Below are positions 30,232 to 38,721 of a DNA stretch of 64,000 nt, in pieces. Origin of the DNA: Mycolicibacterium nivoides. Lineage in GTDB: Bacteria; Actinomycetota; Actinomycetes; Mycobacteriales; Mycobacteriaceae. The stretch lies in NCBI RefSeq assembly GCF_003855255.1, contig NZ_CP034072.1, positions 1,910,240-1,974,239 of the forward strand, in the 5' to 3' direction. A program made the translations under genes and the position numbers. Position 1 is the stretch's first letter. Each line of letters starts with the position of its first letter. A model generated the notes under the pieces. The model ran no database searches. It was not told the origin of the DNA and saw only the letters and a program-made list of their open reading frames with translations.

Positions 30232-31062
30232 CTAGTCTGTCCCGCTTTCTCTCAGCACTCCATCAGATATCGCCGGCCACAGCGGGTAGGTCCAGTCCCC
30301 GAAGTCGCGGTCGGTGAGCACCACCAAGGCCAGGTCAGCGGCCGGATCAACCCACAGAAACGTCCCCGACTGACCGAAATGTCCGAACGTGCGTGCAGAG
30401 TTTGCCGAGCCCGTCCAGTGCGGGGATTTACCGTCGCGAAGTTCGAAGCCCAGTCCCCAGTCATTCGGCCGCTGCACACCGAACCCAGGCAACACCCCAT
30501 CCAGCCCGCGAAACTGCACCGTCACGGCCTCGTCGTGCAGTTGCTGAGACACCAGTGCCGGCCGCAACAACTCCCGGGCGAACACCGCCAGGTCGGCAAC
30601 GGTCGACACGCCGCCGAACCCGGCCGCCTCCGCCCCGCCCAACAGCTTGGACGCCGACATCTGCAGCGGCTCGAACACCGCCTCGGTCAGATAGGTACCG
30701 AACTCGATGTCGGCGGCGTCCTCGACCGCACGGGCCAGCAGTTCGAATCCGTAGTTGGAGTAGATGCGACGCTGACCCGGCTGCGCGAGCACCTCAGCCG
30801 AACGCATGGCCACCCCCGACGCGTGCGCCAACAGGTGACGGATCGTCGAACCGGGCGGGCCGGCCGGGGTGTCCAGGTCGACCGCGCCTTCTTCGATCGC
30901 GATCTGCGCGGCCCGCGCCACGAGCGGTTTGGTCACCGAGGCCAACGTGAACGACTTGTCCGTATCGCCGCGGCTGGCCAGCACCCCAGATGGGCCGACC
31001 ACCGCAGCGGCCACCGAGTCCACCGGCCAGGTATCGATAATGTCGAGAACGTCGGCATCCAT
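30232..31062 (-). CDS. Serine beta-lactamase-like hydrolase (Rv2257c-like)
   Basis: 276 residues of the class C beta-lactamase/DD-peptidase/EstB superfamily. Catalytic motifs: SxxK as SVTK, YxN as YSNYG, and a HxG-type third motif as HFGQSG. No signal peptide is visible, so cytosolic esterase or peptidase activity is more likely than antibiotic hydrolysis. ATG 31062 is chosen over a TTG at 31101. It sits downstream of the TPR-like gene on the same strand (43 bases). Confidence 0.85.
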   Translation of the reverse strand: MDADVLDIIDTWPVDSVAAAVVGPSGVLASRGDTDKSFTLASVTKPLVARAAQIAIEEGAVDLDTPAGPPGSTIRHLLAHASGVAMRSAEVLAQPGQRRIYSNYGFELLARAVEDAADIEFGTYLTEAVFEPLQMSASKLLGGAEAAGFGGVSTVADLAVFARELLRPALVSQQLHDEAVTVQFRGLDGVLPGFGVQRPNDWGLGFELRDGKSPHWTGSANSARTFGHFGQSGTFLWVDPAADLALVVLTDRDFGDWTYPLWPAISDGVLRESGTD

Positions 31063-31104
31063 CAGGACCGTCCGCTCTTCGCGCAAGCGCTCATCCCGCA
31101 AAAT

Positions 31105-31989
31105 CTATCGGGCGCGCCCCACACTCCGGGAAAGCAACTCCTCGACCATGCCCGCTGCCACCGCATCCACGTCGGCGACCAGGCGACGCAGACCGACCAC
31201 CTGCCGAACGAGATCTCGCGGATCGGCGTCGGTGACCGCGGAGAGCCGGTGTACGTCGCAGACCGCCCGATATGCCGACTGGGTCGATTCCGGTTCGGTG
31301 GCATCACACCACCGCTGCATGGACTGCGCCCAGGACCTCACCCGGTCGTCCGCGTTCTGCCGGTGCGCCAGGCTCAACGCCCGCCGGTACACATCGGCCG
31401 CCCACTCCACCGGCACGGGTTCGTCGAGCACCGGCATCAGGACATGGTCGAGAGTCTGGTACCCGGCAGGGTCGCCGGCGACGACGGCAGCTGTGCCGGC
31501 GAGCGCTCGCGCCAGCGCGACCAGGGCGGCATCGTCCAGGTTCTCCGCGATGGCGGCCAGTTGTCGTGTCGCAGATCCGAATTGCTCGCGATCTCCGGCG
31601 TCGGCCGCAGTCACCGCGAGCAGATAGGCCAGGTAACCGTGTGCAGCGGTCTCGGGGACACCGTCGAGCAGCACCTGAGCTCGCTGCGCCCAACTGCGCG
31701 CCAGCGCGAGGTGGCCGCGGGCCAGCCACGCCAAGCCGAGTTCGGCGGCCTTCATCGCCGCCTGCACGGGGTCGGTGCGCAGCAGACGCGTGTGCACCTG
31801 TTCGTTGATCCGTACGGATTCCCGACCGTGCCCCTGGCGCCAGGCCGCCGAGGCGTACACGGCAAGATCGTCGGTGTCGAGGGTCTGCACCCCGTCGACG
31901 AGGCTGAAGGATTCGTAGCTGGTGCGCCAGTCATTTCGGCGATACGCCGTGCGGGCCACCACCAGCAATTGGGTTCGATCGTCGGCCAC
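31105..31989 (-). CDS. TPR-like alpha-helical hypothetical protein
   Basis: 294 residues, almost entirely helical and Ala/Leu/Arg rich, with repeats of ~35 residues such as DWRTSYESFSLVDG, LGLAWLARGHLALARSWAQR and VYRRALSLAHRQNADDRV that suggest tetratricopeptide repeats. Comparable segments occur in the sensor part of LuxR-type and helper proteins of mycobacteria, but there is no DNA-binding domain here. GTG 31989 is the start. Divergent from mscR. Function unknown. Confidence 0.7.
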   Translation of the reverse strand: MADDRTQLLVVARTAYRRNDWRTSYESFSLVDGVQTLDTDDLAVYASAAWRQGHGRESVRINEQVHTRLLRTDPVQAAMKAAELGLAWLARGHLALARSWAQRAQVLLDGVPETAAHGYLAYLLAVTAADAGDREQFGSATRQLAAIAENLDDAALVALARALAGTAAVVAGDPAGYQTLDHVLMPVLDEPVPVEWAADVYRRALSLAHRQNADDRVRSWAQSMQRWCDATEPESTQSAYRAVCDVHRLSAVTDADPRDLVRQVVGLRRLVADVDAVAAGMVEELLSRSVGRAR

Positions 31990-32090
31990 AACTCACCGTA
32001 TCCCGGAGATGGGTGAGCAGACCGAGATTCGGCGCCGACGATATCCGACCACTAATTGGACACCTGTCCGGTTTGCATTAAGTTATAGGC

Positions 32091-33179
32091 ATGCCTCAGA
32101 CAGTGCGTGGTGTGATCTCCCGGAGCAAGAAGCAGCCCGTCGAGTTGGTCGACATTGTCATTCCTGATCCGGGTCCCGGTGAGGTGGTGGTCGACATCAT
32201 CGCCTGCGGCGTGTGCCATACCGACCTGACCTACCGCGAGGGTGGGATCAACGACGAATACCCGTTCCTGCTGGGCCATGAGGCCGCGGGCACCGTCGAA
32301 TCGGTCGGCGAGGGCGTCACCCACGTCGAGCCCGGCGATTTCGTGATCCTGAATTGGCGCGCGGTGTGCGGGGAGTGCCGCGCCTGTAAGCGGGGTCGCC
32401 CGCATCTGTGCTTCGACACCCACAACGCCACCCAGAAGATGACGCTGACCGACGGCACCGAGCTGACCCCGGCGCTGGGCATCGGCGCGTTCGCCGACAA
32501 GACACTGGTGCACGAAGGGCAGTGCACCAAGGTCGATTCGGAGGCGGACCCGGCGGTGGCCGGTCTGCTGGGCTGCGGTGTGATGGCCGGCATCGGCGCA
32601 GCCATCAACACCGGCGCGGTGACCCGCGACGACACCGTTGCGGTGATCGGCTGCGGCGGTGTGGGCGATGCCGCGATCGCCGGTGCCGCACTGGTCGGCG
32701 CCAAGAAGATCATCGCCGTCGACACCGACAACAAGAAGCTCAATTGGGCGCGCGACTTCGGCGCCACCCACACCATCAACGCCCGCGAACTCGACGCGGT
32801 CCAGACCATCCAGGACCTGACCGACGGGTTCGGCGCCGACGTGGTCATCGACGCGGTCGGTCGCCCCGAGACCTGGAAGCAGGCGTTCTACGCGCGCGAT
32901 CTGGCCGGCACCGTGGTGCTCGTGGGTGTGCCGACCCCGGACATGAAGCTGGAGATGCCGTTGGTCGACTTCTTCTCCCGCGGCGGGTCATTGAAGTCCT
33001 CCTGGTACGGCGACTGCCTGCCCGAGCGCGACTTCCCCACCCTGATCTCGCTGTACCTGCAGGGTCGGCTGCCGCTGGAGAAGTTCGTCTCCGAGCGCAT
33101 CGGCCTGGACGCGATCGAGGACGCGTTCCACAAGATGCACTCCGGTGAGGTGCTGCGTTCGGTGGTCGTCCTCAAATGA
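32091..33179 (+). CDS. mscR: S-nitrosomycothiol reductase / mycothiol-dependent formaldehyde dehydrogenase
   Basis: 362-residue zinc-dependent medium-chain alcohol dehydrogenase. Catalytic zinc ligands lie in IACGVCHTD and [11 protein letters not shown]; the structural zinc site is the Cys cluster [15 protein letters not shown]. The NAD motif is [15 protein letters not shown]. Close to Rv2259 MscR, which reduces S-nitrosomycothiol and oxidises S-hydroxymethylmycothiol, so it protects against nitric oxide and formaldehyde. ATGA overlap with the following MBL-fold gene, as in M. tuberculosis, indicates a two-gene unit. A GGACA-CC-TGTCC inverted repeat at 32058-32069 upstream may be an operator. 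Confidence 0.93.
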   Translation: MPQTVRGVISRSKKQPVELVDIVIPDPGPGEVVVDIIACGVCHTDLTYREGGINDEYPFLLGHEAAGTVESVGEGVTHVEPGDFVILNWRAVCGECRACKRGRPHLCFDTHNATQKMTLTDGTELTPALGIGAFADKTLVHEGQCTKVDSEADPAVAGLLGCGVMAGIGAAINTGAVTRDDTVAVIGCGGVGDAAIAGAALVGAKKIIAVDTDNKKLNWARDFGATHTINARELDAVQTIQDLTDGFGADVVIDAVGRPETWKQAFYARDLAGTVVLVGVPTPDMKLEMPLVDFFSRGGSLKSSWYGDCLPERDFPTLISLYLQGRLPLEKFVSERIGLDAIEDAFHKMHSGEVLRSVVVLK

Positions 33180-33808
33180 CCGCGGCATCCAACATCCAGC
33201 GGGTCGTCACCAGCGGCACCTTCGAACTCGACGGCGGCAGCTGGGACGTCGACAACAACATCTGGATCGTCGGCGATGACTCCGACGTCGTGGTGTTCGA
33301 CGCCGCCCACACCGCCGCCCCGATCATCGAGGCCGTGGGCGGTCGCAACGTCGTCGCGGTGGTCTGCACCCACGGCCACAACGACCACATCACCGTCGCG
33401 CCCGAACTGGGCAAGGCGCTGGACGCGCCGGTGCTGCTGCATCCCGCTGACGAGATGCTGTGGCGAGTCGTCCACCCCGACAAGGAATTCCGAACCGTCG
33501 AGGACGGCCAGGTGTTGCGCGCCGGCGGCATCGAGTTGCACGCCCTGCACACCCCCGGGCACTCCCCCGGATCGGTCTGCTGGTCGATCCCCGAACTGAA
33601 CGCGGTGATCTCCGGCGACACCCTGTTCCAGGGCGGCCCGGGTGCCACCGGACGGTCGTTCTCGGATTTCCCGACCATCCTGGATTCCATCTCCAAGCGC
33701 CTGGGACTGCTGCCCGGTGAGACCGTGGTCTACACCGGTCACGGTGACACCACCACCATCGGCGATGAGATCGTGCATTACGACGACTGGGTTGCGCGCG
33801 GTCACTGA
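33176..33808 (+). CDS. MBL-fold hydrolase (Rv2260-like), partner of MscR
   Basis: 210-residue metallo-beta-lactamase-fold protein. Metal ligands: THGHNDH (HxHxDH), the later His in TPGHSPGS, Asp in ISGDTLF and His in YTGHGD, the glyoxalase II pattern. In this operon context a hydrolase for a mycothiol thioester, such as S-formylmycothiol made by the dehydrogenase, is the natural inference. Overlaps mscR by four bases. Its last codons and stop form the beginning of the 59-bp tandem repeat. Confidence 0.9.
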   Translation: MTAASNIQRVVTSGTFELDGGSWDVDNNIWIVGDDSDVVVFDAAHTAAPIIEAVGGRNVVAVVCTHGHNDHITVAPELGKALDAPVLLHPADEMLWRVVHPDKEFRTVEDGQVLRAGGIELHALHTPGHSPGSVCWSIPELNAVISGDTLFQGGPGATGRSFSDFPTILDSISKRLGLLPGETVVYTGHGDTTTIGDEIVHYDDWVARGH

Positions 33809-33985
33809 CGATGAGCCGCGAGGGACGAGCGGCGAGGAGGAAGGGACCCAACCAGCCCGGTCACTGACGATGAGCCGCGAGGGACGAGCGGCGAGGAGGA
33901 AGGGACCCAACCAGCCCGGTCACTGACGATGCGCCGCGAGGGACGCGCGGCGAGGAGGAAGCGGCCGCACACGCCCCGGCATTAG
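33801..33985 (+). repeat. 59-bp tandem repeats, each holding an 18-codon micro-ORF
   Basis: Copies begin at 33801, 33860 and 33919, each with GTCACTGACGATG. The first two are identical over 59 bases, the third is diverged and departs after ~43 bases. Each contains an ATG ORF of 18 codons: 33811-33867 and 33870-33926 give MSREGRAARRKGPNQPGH, 33929-33985 gives MRREGRAARRKRPHTPRH. Every stop is two bases before the next ATG. The first copy's GTCACTGA is the end of the MBL gene. An SD-like GAGGAGGAAG is inside each unit. Expression is unproven. Confidence 0.85.
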
Positions 33986-34021
33986 CGCTTGCGGCCGCGC
34001 CTGAGTGGCTAACCTGGGGCA

Positions 34022-35164
34022 ATGGTCGGCAGACCAGTTCGCACCGTGGTGTCGCTTTGTGTGGCACTGCTGGTCTCGACGGCCTGTTCGCCATCCACGC
34101 CCGAGCCGATGCCGCCGCTCACCACTCCGGCCGCCTCACCGACCGTCGGTCAAGCAGCGCTGCCCAAGTTCGGCGTCTCAGGGACGTCGTTGACGCTCGA
34201 TGGCAGGCCCTGGTGGCCGATCGGTATCAACGCCTACCAACTGGCCACCAACTGGTCCGTCAATGCCGGGTGCGGTGCACAGGTCGATCTCGACTCGTAT
34301 TTCGGCAGCCTGCCGCCGCACTCGCTGACCCGTTTCAACGCCTATTCCAGTTTCGCGGTGAACAAGTACACCGGGCAGCTCGATTTCACCTCGCTCGACG
34401 CGGTGTTCCGGGCGGCCGAACGACACGGGCAGCTCCTGATCGCGGTGCTCACCAGTGACGACGGCGGTTGCGAGAACGACTATTTCAAGGACTACGACTG
34501 GTACGCGGGTGGCTGGCGCAGCGACGTGTCACACGGTCTGCCGATGACGTTCGCCGCGTGGCTGGACACCGCGGTCAAGCGGTGGGGTGGCTCTCCATCC
34601 CTTGTCGGTTGGACGGCGGTGGGCGAACCCGAGCCGTCCTACTGTCTGGATCACACCTGCCATTGGACCAAGCGCAGTTGCCATGCCACCGCGCCGGTGA
34701 CGCTGCGCGCGTTCCTGGATGTCGCCGGCGCCCGGATCCGTGAATTGGACCCTGGCACCGTCATCTTCAGCGGTCACGCAGGCGGTGGGCAGTGCGGGTC
34801 GGCGGGACACGAGTTCGAGACGGTGGCCGCGTCCCCCGGTGTGGATGTGCTTGAGTACCACTTCTACGAGGAGACCGACTATCTGCCCGGAGACGTGTAC
34901 GACGGCCTACAGCGCCGCGTCGCGCAGACACGTTCTGTGGGCAAGCCGTTGTTTGTCGCCGAGATCGGGATGGAGGCCGGTTCCTGCGATTCGCTGGAAC
35001 AGCGGCGGAAATTCCTCGGTGATGCCATCGCCCAGATGCGCACGATGGGCACCGCGGGCGCGATGTTCTGGGCCTTCGTGCCGGATCCTCGGACCCACGA
35101 ATGCACCCTCGACATCGGTCCCACCGACCCGTTGTTCTCCATGATCGGGGCCGCGGCAGCCTGA
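34022..35164 (+). CDS. Lipoprotein glycoside hydrolase, GH5/cellulase-like TIM barrel
   Basis: 380 residues with a lipoprotein signal (lipobox VSTAC, Cys ~22), a short Pro/Thr linker and a TIM-barrel domain. Typical GH5/GH-A clan landmarks are LDGRPWWPIGINAYQLA near the N-terminus, the acid/base glutamate in GWTAVGEPEPS and the nucleophile glutamate in LFVAEIGMEAG. Cysteines such as CLDHTCHWTKRSC suggest disulfides outside the cell. Beta-mannanase or endoglucanase-like; the natural target may be a host/soil polysaccharide or a cell-wall glycan. Starts at ATG 34022 right after the tandem repeats. Confidence 0.82.
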   Translation: MVGRPVRTVVSLCVALLVSTACSPSTPEPMPPLTTPAASPTVGQAALPKFGVSGTSLTLDGRPWWPIGINAYQLATNWSVNAGCGAQVDLDSYFGSLPPHSLTRFNAYSSFAVNKYTGQLDFTSLDAVFRAAERHGQLLIAVLTSDDGGCENDYFKDYDWYAGGWRSDVSHGLPMTFAAWLDTAVKRWGGSPSLVGWTAVGEPEPSYCLDHTCHWTKRSCHATAPVTLRAFLDVAGARIRELDPGTVIFSGHAGGGQCGSAGHEFETVAASPGVDVLEYHFYEETDYLPGDVYDGLQRRVAQTRSVGKPLFVAEIGMEAGSCDSLEQRRKFLGDAIAQMRTMGTAGAMFWAFVPDPRTHECTLDIGPTDPLFSMIGAAAA

Positions 35165-35229
35165 GGGCATTGCGATCACGCTGAGCAAGTTCCTTAACGC
35201 GAGGTCACCGGGCGCCCATAGTGGCAGCC

Positions 35230-36603
35230 ATGACGAGTTCGGATGGGCGTACCGCGGCGGTGATCGGCGCCGGCCAGACCGGGGTGACCGCGGCTCTCGG
35301 GCTGTTGGACAACGGGTTTGACGTCACCCTCTACAGCGACCGGGACCAGCGCAGCCTGCGCGACGACGTTCCGGCCACGGGTACCGCGCTGATCTTCGGC
35401 GAGGCGCAGCGGGCCGAGGAGTCCCTGGGCCTCAACACCTACCTGGCCACCGCGCCGACCTCGACCGGCCAGAGCGTGCGGGTGCTCGACGGCTCCGGTC
35501 CGGACCGTGCGGAGGAGATCGCGTTCGACGCCGACTTCGACGGGTTCGTCGGGGTTGCGGTGGACACCCGCCTCAAGGCCGACGACCGGCTGACACTGTT
35601 CTTGCAGCGGGGCGGCCGGTTCGTGGTCGAGGCCGTCGACCCGGCCCGGCTGGACGCCATCGCCGCGGGTGTCGATCTGACGCTGGTGGCCACGGGCCGC
35701 GGCGGGTTGTCCAGCCTGTTCCCGGTCGACGCCGCGCGCTCCGCCTACGACCGTCCCCAGCGCAGTCTGCTGACCGTCACCTTGGCCGGGTTGCCGTACG
35801 GTCCCGATGTTTTCGCCCATCGCGGCGGTGCGGGCGGGCGCCACAACGCATTCACCGTGGTCACCGATCAGGGTGAGTCCTGGTGGGGTGGCTACCTGCA
35901 CAAGGATGCCGGGCCGACGTGGACATTCCTGGGCTGGGCCCGCCCCGGCAGCGATTGGGAACGCCGTTTCGCCGGTGCCGACAGCGCGCAGTCCGCACTC
36001 GACGTCGTCACCGCGCTGCACCGCGACTACATCGACTGGGACCTGCCGGAGGTGGGTGCGCTCCGGATTCTGGAGGACGATCCGCACTCCTGGCTGAAGG
36101 GCGCCGTCACCCAGGTGGTCCGGTCCGGGGTGGGCCGCACCGCGAGCGGTCATCCCGTGGCCGCGCTGGGCGATACCGCGGTGTCGTTCGACCCGATCGC
36201 CGGCCAGGGCGCCCAGGGCGGGCTGGTCCACGCCGCCGCCTTCGTCCGCAGGGCCGCCGCACACGACGGCCGGTTCGACGAGGCCTGGCTGCGCGGCGCA
36301 TTCGAGGACTTCTATGACCACCGGGCTCGGTCCGCGCAGCTGGTGACCCGGTTGTTCCTGTCCGATCCCGAGCTGGCCGAGTACGGCAACCTGTTCTTCG
36401 CGGCGGCGCAGGGCAGCCCCCGGTTCGCCTCGAAACTGTTTGGCCTGCTGGATGATCCACGACCGGTCGAATCACTCACCTCACTAGCGGCGGCCAAACA
36501 GCTGATCACCGAATTCGCCGGCGAGCCCGCCGACGCCCTGTTGGAGAGATTCGTCCCGGCCGGGTCCTTCCGACGGTCCGACTGGGCAACCCAGGCGGCG
36601 TAG
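35230..36603 (+). CDS. Styrene/indole monooxygenase (StyA)-type flavoprotein
   Basis: About 457 residues. The N-terminal AAVIGAGQTGVTAALGLLDNG Rossmann motif binds FAD; VALGDTAVSFDPIAGQGAQG is the second FAD segment, typical of group E two-component monooxygenases. Such enzymes epoxidise styrene-like alkenes or indole with FADH2 supplied by a StyB reductase. No StyB is adjacent. ATG 35230 is preferred; GTG 35221 is in frame just upstream. Ends 15 bases from a convergent membrane protein gene. Confidence 0.82.
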   Translation: MTSSDGRTAAVIGAGQTGVTAALGLLDNGFDVTLYSDRDQRSLRDDVPATGTALIFGEAQRAEESLGLNTYLATAPTSTGQSVRVLDGSGPDRAEEIAFDADFDGFVGVAVDTRLKADDRLTLFLQRGGRFVVEAVDPARLDAIAAGVDLTLVATGRGGLSSLFPVDAARSAYDRPQRSLLTVTLAGLPYGPDVFAHRGGAGGRHNAFTVVTDQGESWWGGYLHKDAGPTWTFLGWARPGSDWERRFAGADSAQSALDVVTALHRDYIDWDLPEVGALRILEDDPHSWLKGAVTQVVRSGVGRTASGHPVAALGDTAVSFDPIAGQGAQGGLVHAAAFVRRAAAHDGRFDEAWLRGAFEDFYDHRARSAQLVTRLFLSDPELAEYGNLFFAAAQGSPRFASKLFGLLDDPRPVESLTSLAAAKQLITEFAGEPADALLERFVPAGSFRRSDWATQAA

Positions 36604-36618
36604 CGGGCTGCGGCTTCC

Positions 36619-37359
36619 TCAGTTCTCCAGGATGCGGCGCTTCTCCGCCTCGAACTCCGCCTCGGTCAGTGCCCCGGTATCACGCAGGGCAGCAATCGTT
36701 TTGAGCTGTTCGAGCCTGACCGCCTGGTCGGTGGGCTGGTAGCTAGTGGGCTGGTAACCGCCGGGCACCGCTGGTTGTGGCGGTATCGGCCCCAGCCCCA
36801 CGGCTGAAATGGGGCGGGCGCGCTTGCCCTCCCGCGCCGACCACGTCACTCCGGCGATCAGTCCCAGCACGCCCAGTGCGGTCAGTCCGCCGAACAGCCA
36901 GAGCAGCCAGCCGTATTGGCTGCCGTGCCCGAAGGCCAGCCGCGGATTGATGTAGCCCTGGACCTGGCCGTCGACGCTCATCTCGTAGACACCCGCGGTG
37001 GACACCTGCATGACCCACACCCGCACCCGGGCGTCGTTGTTCACTGTGGTTGTCCCGCCGATGCTTTCGGTCAGCACCGGATCGGCGGCGCCGTCGGGCG
37101 CGGACACGTGCAACCGCAGCGGCGGCACCGGCAGCCCGCTTCCCGATCCGGTGACCATGGTGTGGAGGCTGACGGTCACCTCGCCCTGTGGCAACTCCAG
37201 GCCGGCGCTGCCAGGGATGGGTACCTCGCCGTAGGCGTCGTACTCGTCCAGGACGAACGCGTTGAGGAACACCATCACGAACAGGCCGACAGCGCCGATG
37301 ACGAGGGTGCAGATCGATGTCACGATCGCGACGCGCGGTGCAGACCGACGGCTGTTCAT
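36619..37359 (-). CDS. Membrane protein with C-terminal SHOCT domain
   Basis: 246 residues: an N-terminal membrane segment (VAIVTSICTLVIGAVGLFVM), an extracytoplasmic beta-rich domain of ~110 residues, a second membrane segment (LLWLFGGLTALGVLGLIAG), a Pro-rich linker and a SHOCT motif (IAALRDTGALTEAEFEAEKR) at the C-terminus. SHOCT modules are thought to mediate oligomerisation or nucleic-acid/protein contacts. Function unknown; divergent from the LapA-like gene. Confidence 0.8.
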   Translation of the reverse strand: MNSRRSAPRVAIVTSICTLVIGAVGLFVMVFLNAFVLDEYDAYGEVPIPGSAGLELPQGEVTVSLHTMVTGSGSGLPVPPLRLHVSAPDGAADPVLTESIGGTTTVNNDARVRVWVMQVSTAGVYEMSVDGQVQGYINPRLAFGHGSQYGWLLWLFGGLTALGVLGLIAGVTWSAREGKRARPISAVGLGPIPPQPAVPGGYQPTSYQPTDQAVRLEQLKTIAALRDTGALTEAEFEAEKRRILEN

Positions 37360-37405
37360 AGCCGAAGTTTGTCATGGCCGACGACTCACGAGCTACCGTC
37401 GGGGT

Positions 37406-37648
37406 ATGCCTCGCGACGAGACCGACGCCCCCGCGACCACCGGCCCGGTCCGGCGGTTCGCGCTGCGCTATTGGGTGGCCCTGATCCTGGTCACCCTCGC
37501 GGCGATCTTCGTCGCCCAGAACCGTGATCGGGTGGGCGTGCACGTGCTCTGGGTGACCGTCGAGTCGCCGATGTGGTTCATCTTGGTCATCATCTTCGTC
37601 ATGGGTCTTCTCATCGGACTGCTGCTGCGCCGGCGGCGGCGCAACTAG
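37406..37648 (+). CDS. LapA/DUF1049 family small membrane protein
   Basis: 80 residues with two transmembrane helices (YWVALILVTLAAIFVAQN and WFILVIIFVMGLLIGLLL) and an Arg-rich C-terminus (RRRRRN). The FVAQN motif after helix one and the two-helix layout identify the lipopolysaccharide-assembly-protein-A domain family, which in mycobacteria has no proven function. ATG 37406 follows GGGG. Two bases separate it from the methyltransferase gene, so they are likely cotranscribed. Confidence 0.82.
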   Translation: MPRDETDAPATTGPVRRFALRYWVALILVTLAAIFVAQNRDRVGVHVLWVTVESPMWFILVIIFVMGLLIGLLLRRRRRN

Positions 37649-37650
37649 CC

Positions 37651-38688
37651 ATGCCCGCACCACGCCGGACGACGCCCCGCCCCCATACCGCCGGAATCAG
37701 TTCGGCGATCAAGCTTCTGGAGCTGGCGGCGCGCACCGTACCGATCCCGGACCCGCCACTGCCCATCGTCATCGCCGATTACGGGGCGGGTACCGCACAG
37801 AATTCGATGCAGCCGATCAATGCCGCGATCACGGCCGTTCGCGGCCGCACCCGTCCCGAACACTCGGTCCTGGTGACACACACCGATGTCGCCGACAACG
37901 ACTTCTCCACGATGTTCCGGATCCTCGAAGAAGATCCGGAGTCCTATCTGCACAAGGATTCGGCCACGTTCAGTTCGGCGATCGGCCGGTCGTTCTACAG
38001 CCAGATCCTGCCGTCGAACAGCGTGCACCTGGGTTGGTCGGCCTGGGCGGTCGTACGCTTGGGCCGGGTGCCGATGCCGGTCACCGACCACGTCGTCGCG
38101 GCGTGCAGCCGCGATGACCGGGTGCGCACCGCCTATGCCAGGCAGGCGGCTCACGATTGGCACGAGTTCATCGCTTTTCGCGGCCGCGAGCTGTACCCGG
38201 GTGGCCGCCTGGTGGTGCTGACGACCGCGCTGGACGACGACGGTGACTTCGGTTATCGACCGCTGTTCGGGTCCGTGGCCAGCACGCTGGCGGAACTGGT
38301 CACCGATGGTGTGGTCAGTGCCGACGAGGTCGCCCGGATGTCGCTGCCGATCGCTGGGCGGCGTGCCGCCGATTTCGCCGCACCGTTCGCCCCGTCGGGC
38401 CGGTTCGAGCGGCTGGAGGTCCAGCATGTGGAGGTGTTCGACGCCGAGGACCGAATCTTCAACGCCTACCGCTCTGACCGCGACGCACACGCTTTCGGCA
38501 CCCGCTGGGCCGATTTCTGCCGGTTCACGGCGTTCGCCGACCTGGGCGCGGCCATCGGCGCCCCCGACCGGTTACCGGCGTTCTACGACCGGTTGCATGC
38601 CGGCATCGCGGCCCGGCTGTCCTCTGAGCCCGAGGAGATGCGGATACCGATCGCGGCGGTGGTGCTGGAGAAGCGCCGCCCGAAGTAG
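37651..38688 (+). CDS. SABATH-family carboxyl methyltransferase (fatty-acid O-methyltransferase-like)
   Basis: 345 residues. The SAM-binding stretch IVIADYGAGTAQNSMQPI and the family segment LPSNSVHLGWSAWAVVRL mark the SABATH fold, best known for plant salicylate and jasmonate methyltransferases. The mycobacterial member studied in M. marinum methylates free fatty acids. A carboxyl methyltransferase acting on a fatty or other small acid is therefore the likely activity. ATG 37651 is taken as the start, two bases after the LapA-like gene. The 3' end faces the IlvX-like gene with a perfect 16-bp palindrome between. Confidence 0.85.
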   Translation: MPAPRRTTPRPHTAGISSAIKLLELAARTVPIPDPPLPIVIADYGAGTAQNSMQPINAAITAVRGRTRPEHSVLVTHTDVADNDFSTMFRILEEDPESYLHKDSATFSSAIGRSFYSQILPSNSVHLGWSAWAVVRLGRVPMPVTDHVVAACSRDDRVRTAYARQAAHDWHEFIAFRGRELYPGGRLVVLTTALDDDGDFGYRPLFGSVASTLAELVTDGVVSADEVARMSLPIAGRRAADFAAPFAPSGRFERLEVQHVEVFDAEDRIFNAYRSDRDAHAFGTRWADFCRFTAFADLGAAIGAPDRLPAFYDRLHAGIAARLSSEPEEMRIPIAAVVLEKRRPK

Positions 38689-38705
38689 TGATCGGCCCGG
38701 CCGCC

Positions 38706-38721
38706 GGTCACCCGGGTGACC
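38706..38721. terminator. 16-bp perfect palindrome between convergent genes
   Basis: GGTCACCCGGGTGACC lies 17 bases after the methyltransferase stop and overlaps the last codons of the convergent IlvX-like gene. It may stall both polymerases, but there is no loop or T-run. Confidence 0.4.

Noticed and set aside
30232..31062. Beta-lactam resistance gene
   Set aside because: SxxK/YxN motifs fit the esterase/DD-peptidase superfamily, but there is no signal peptide and the gene is a conserved core mycobacterial gene.
30058..32016. 652-codon plus-strand frame across the DUF3145-hydrolase-TPR region
   Set aside because: Crosses three supported minus-strand genes and looks like GC-rich noise.
33801..33985. 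CRISPR-like array
   Set aside because: The repeats are directly joined without unique spacers and there are only three copies; no cas genes are near.
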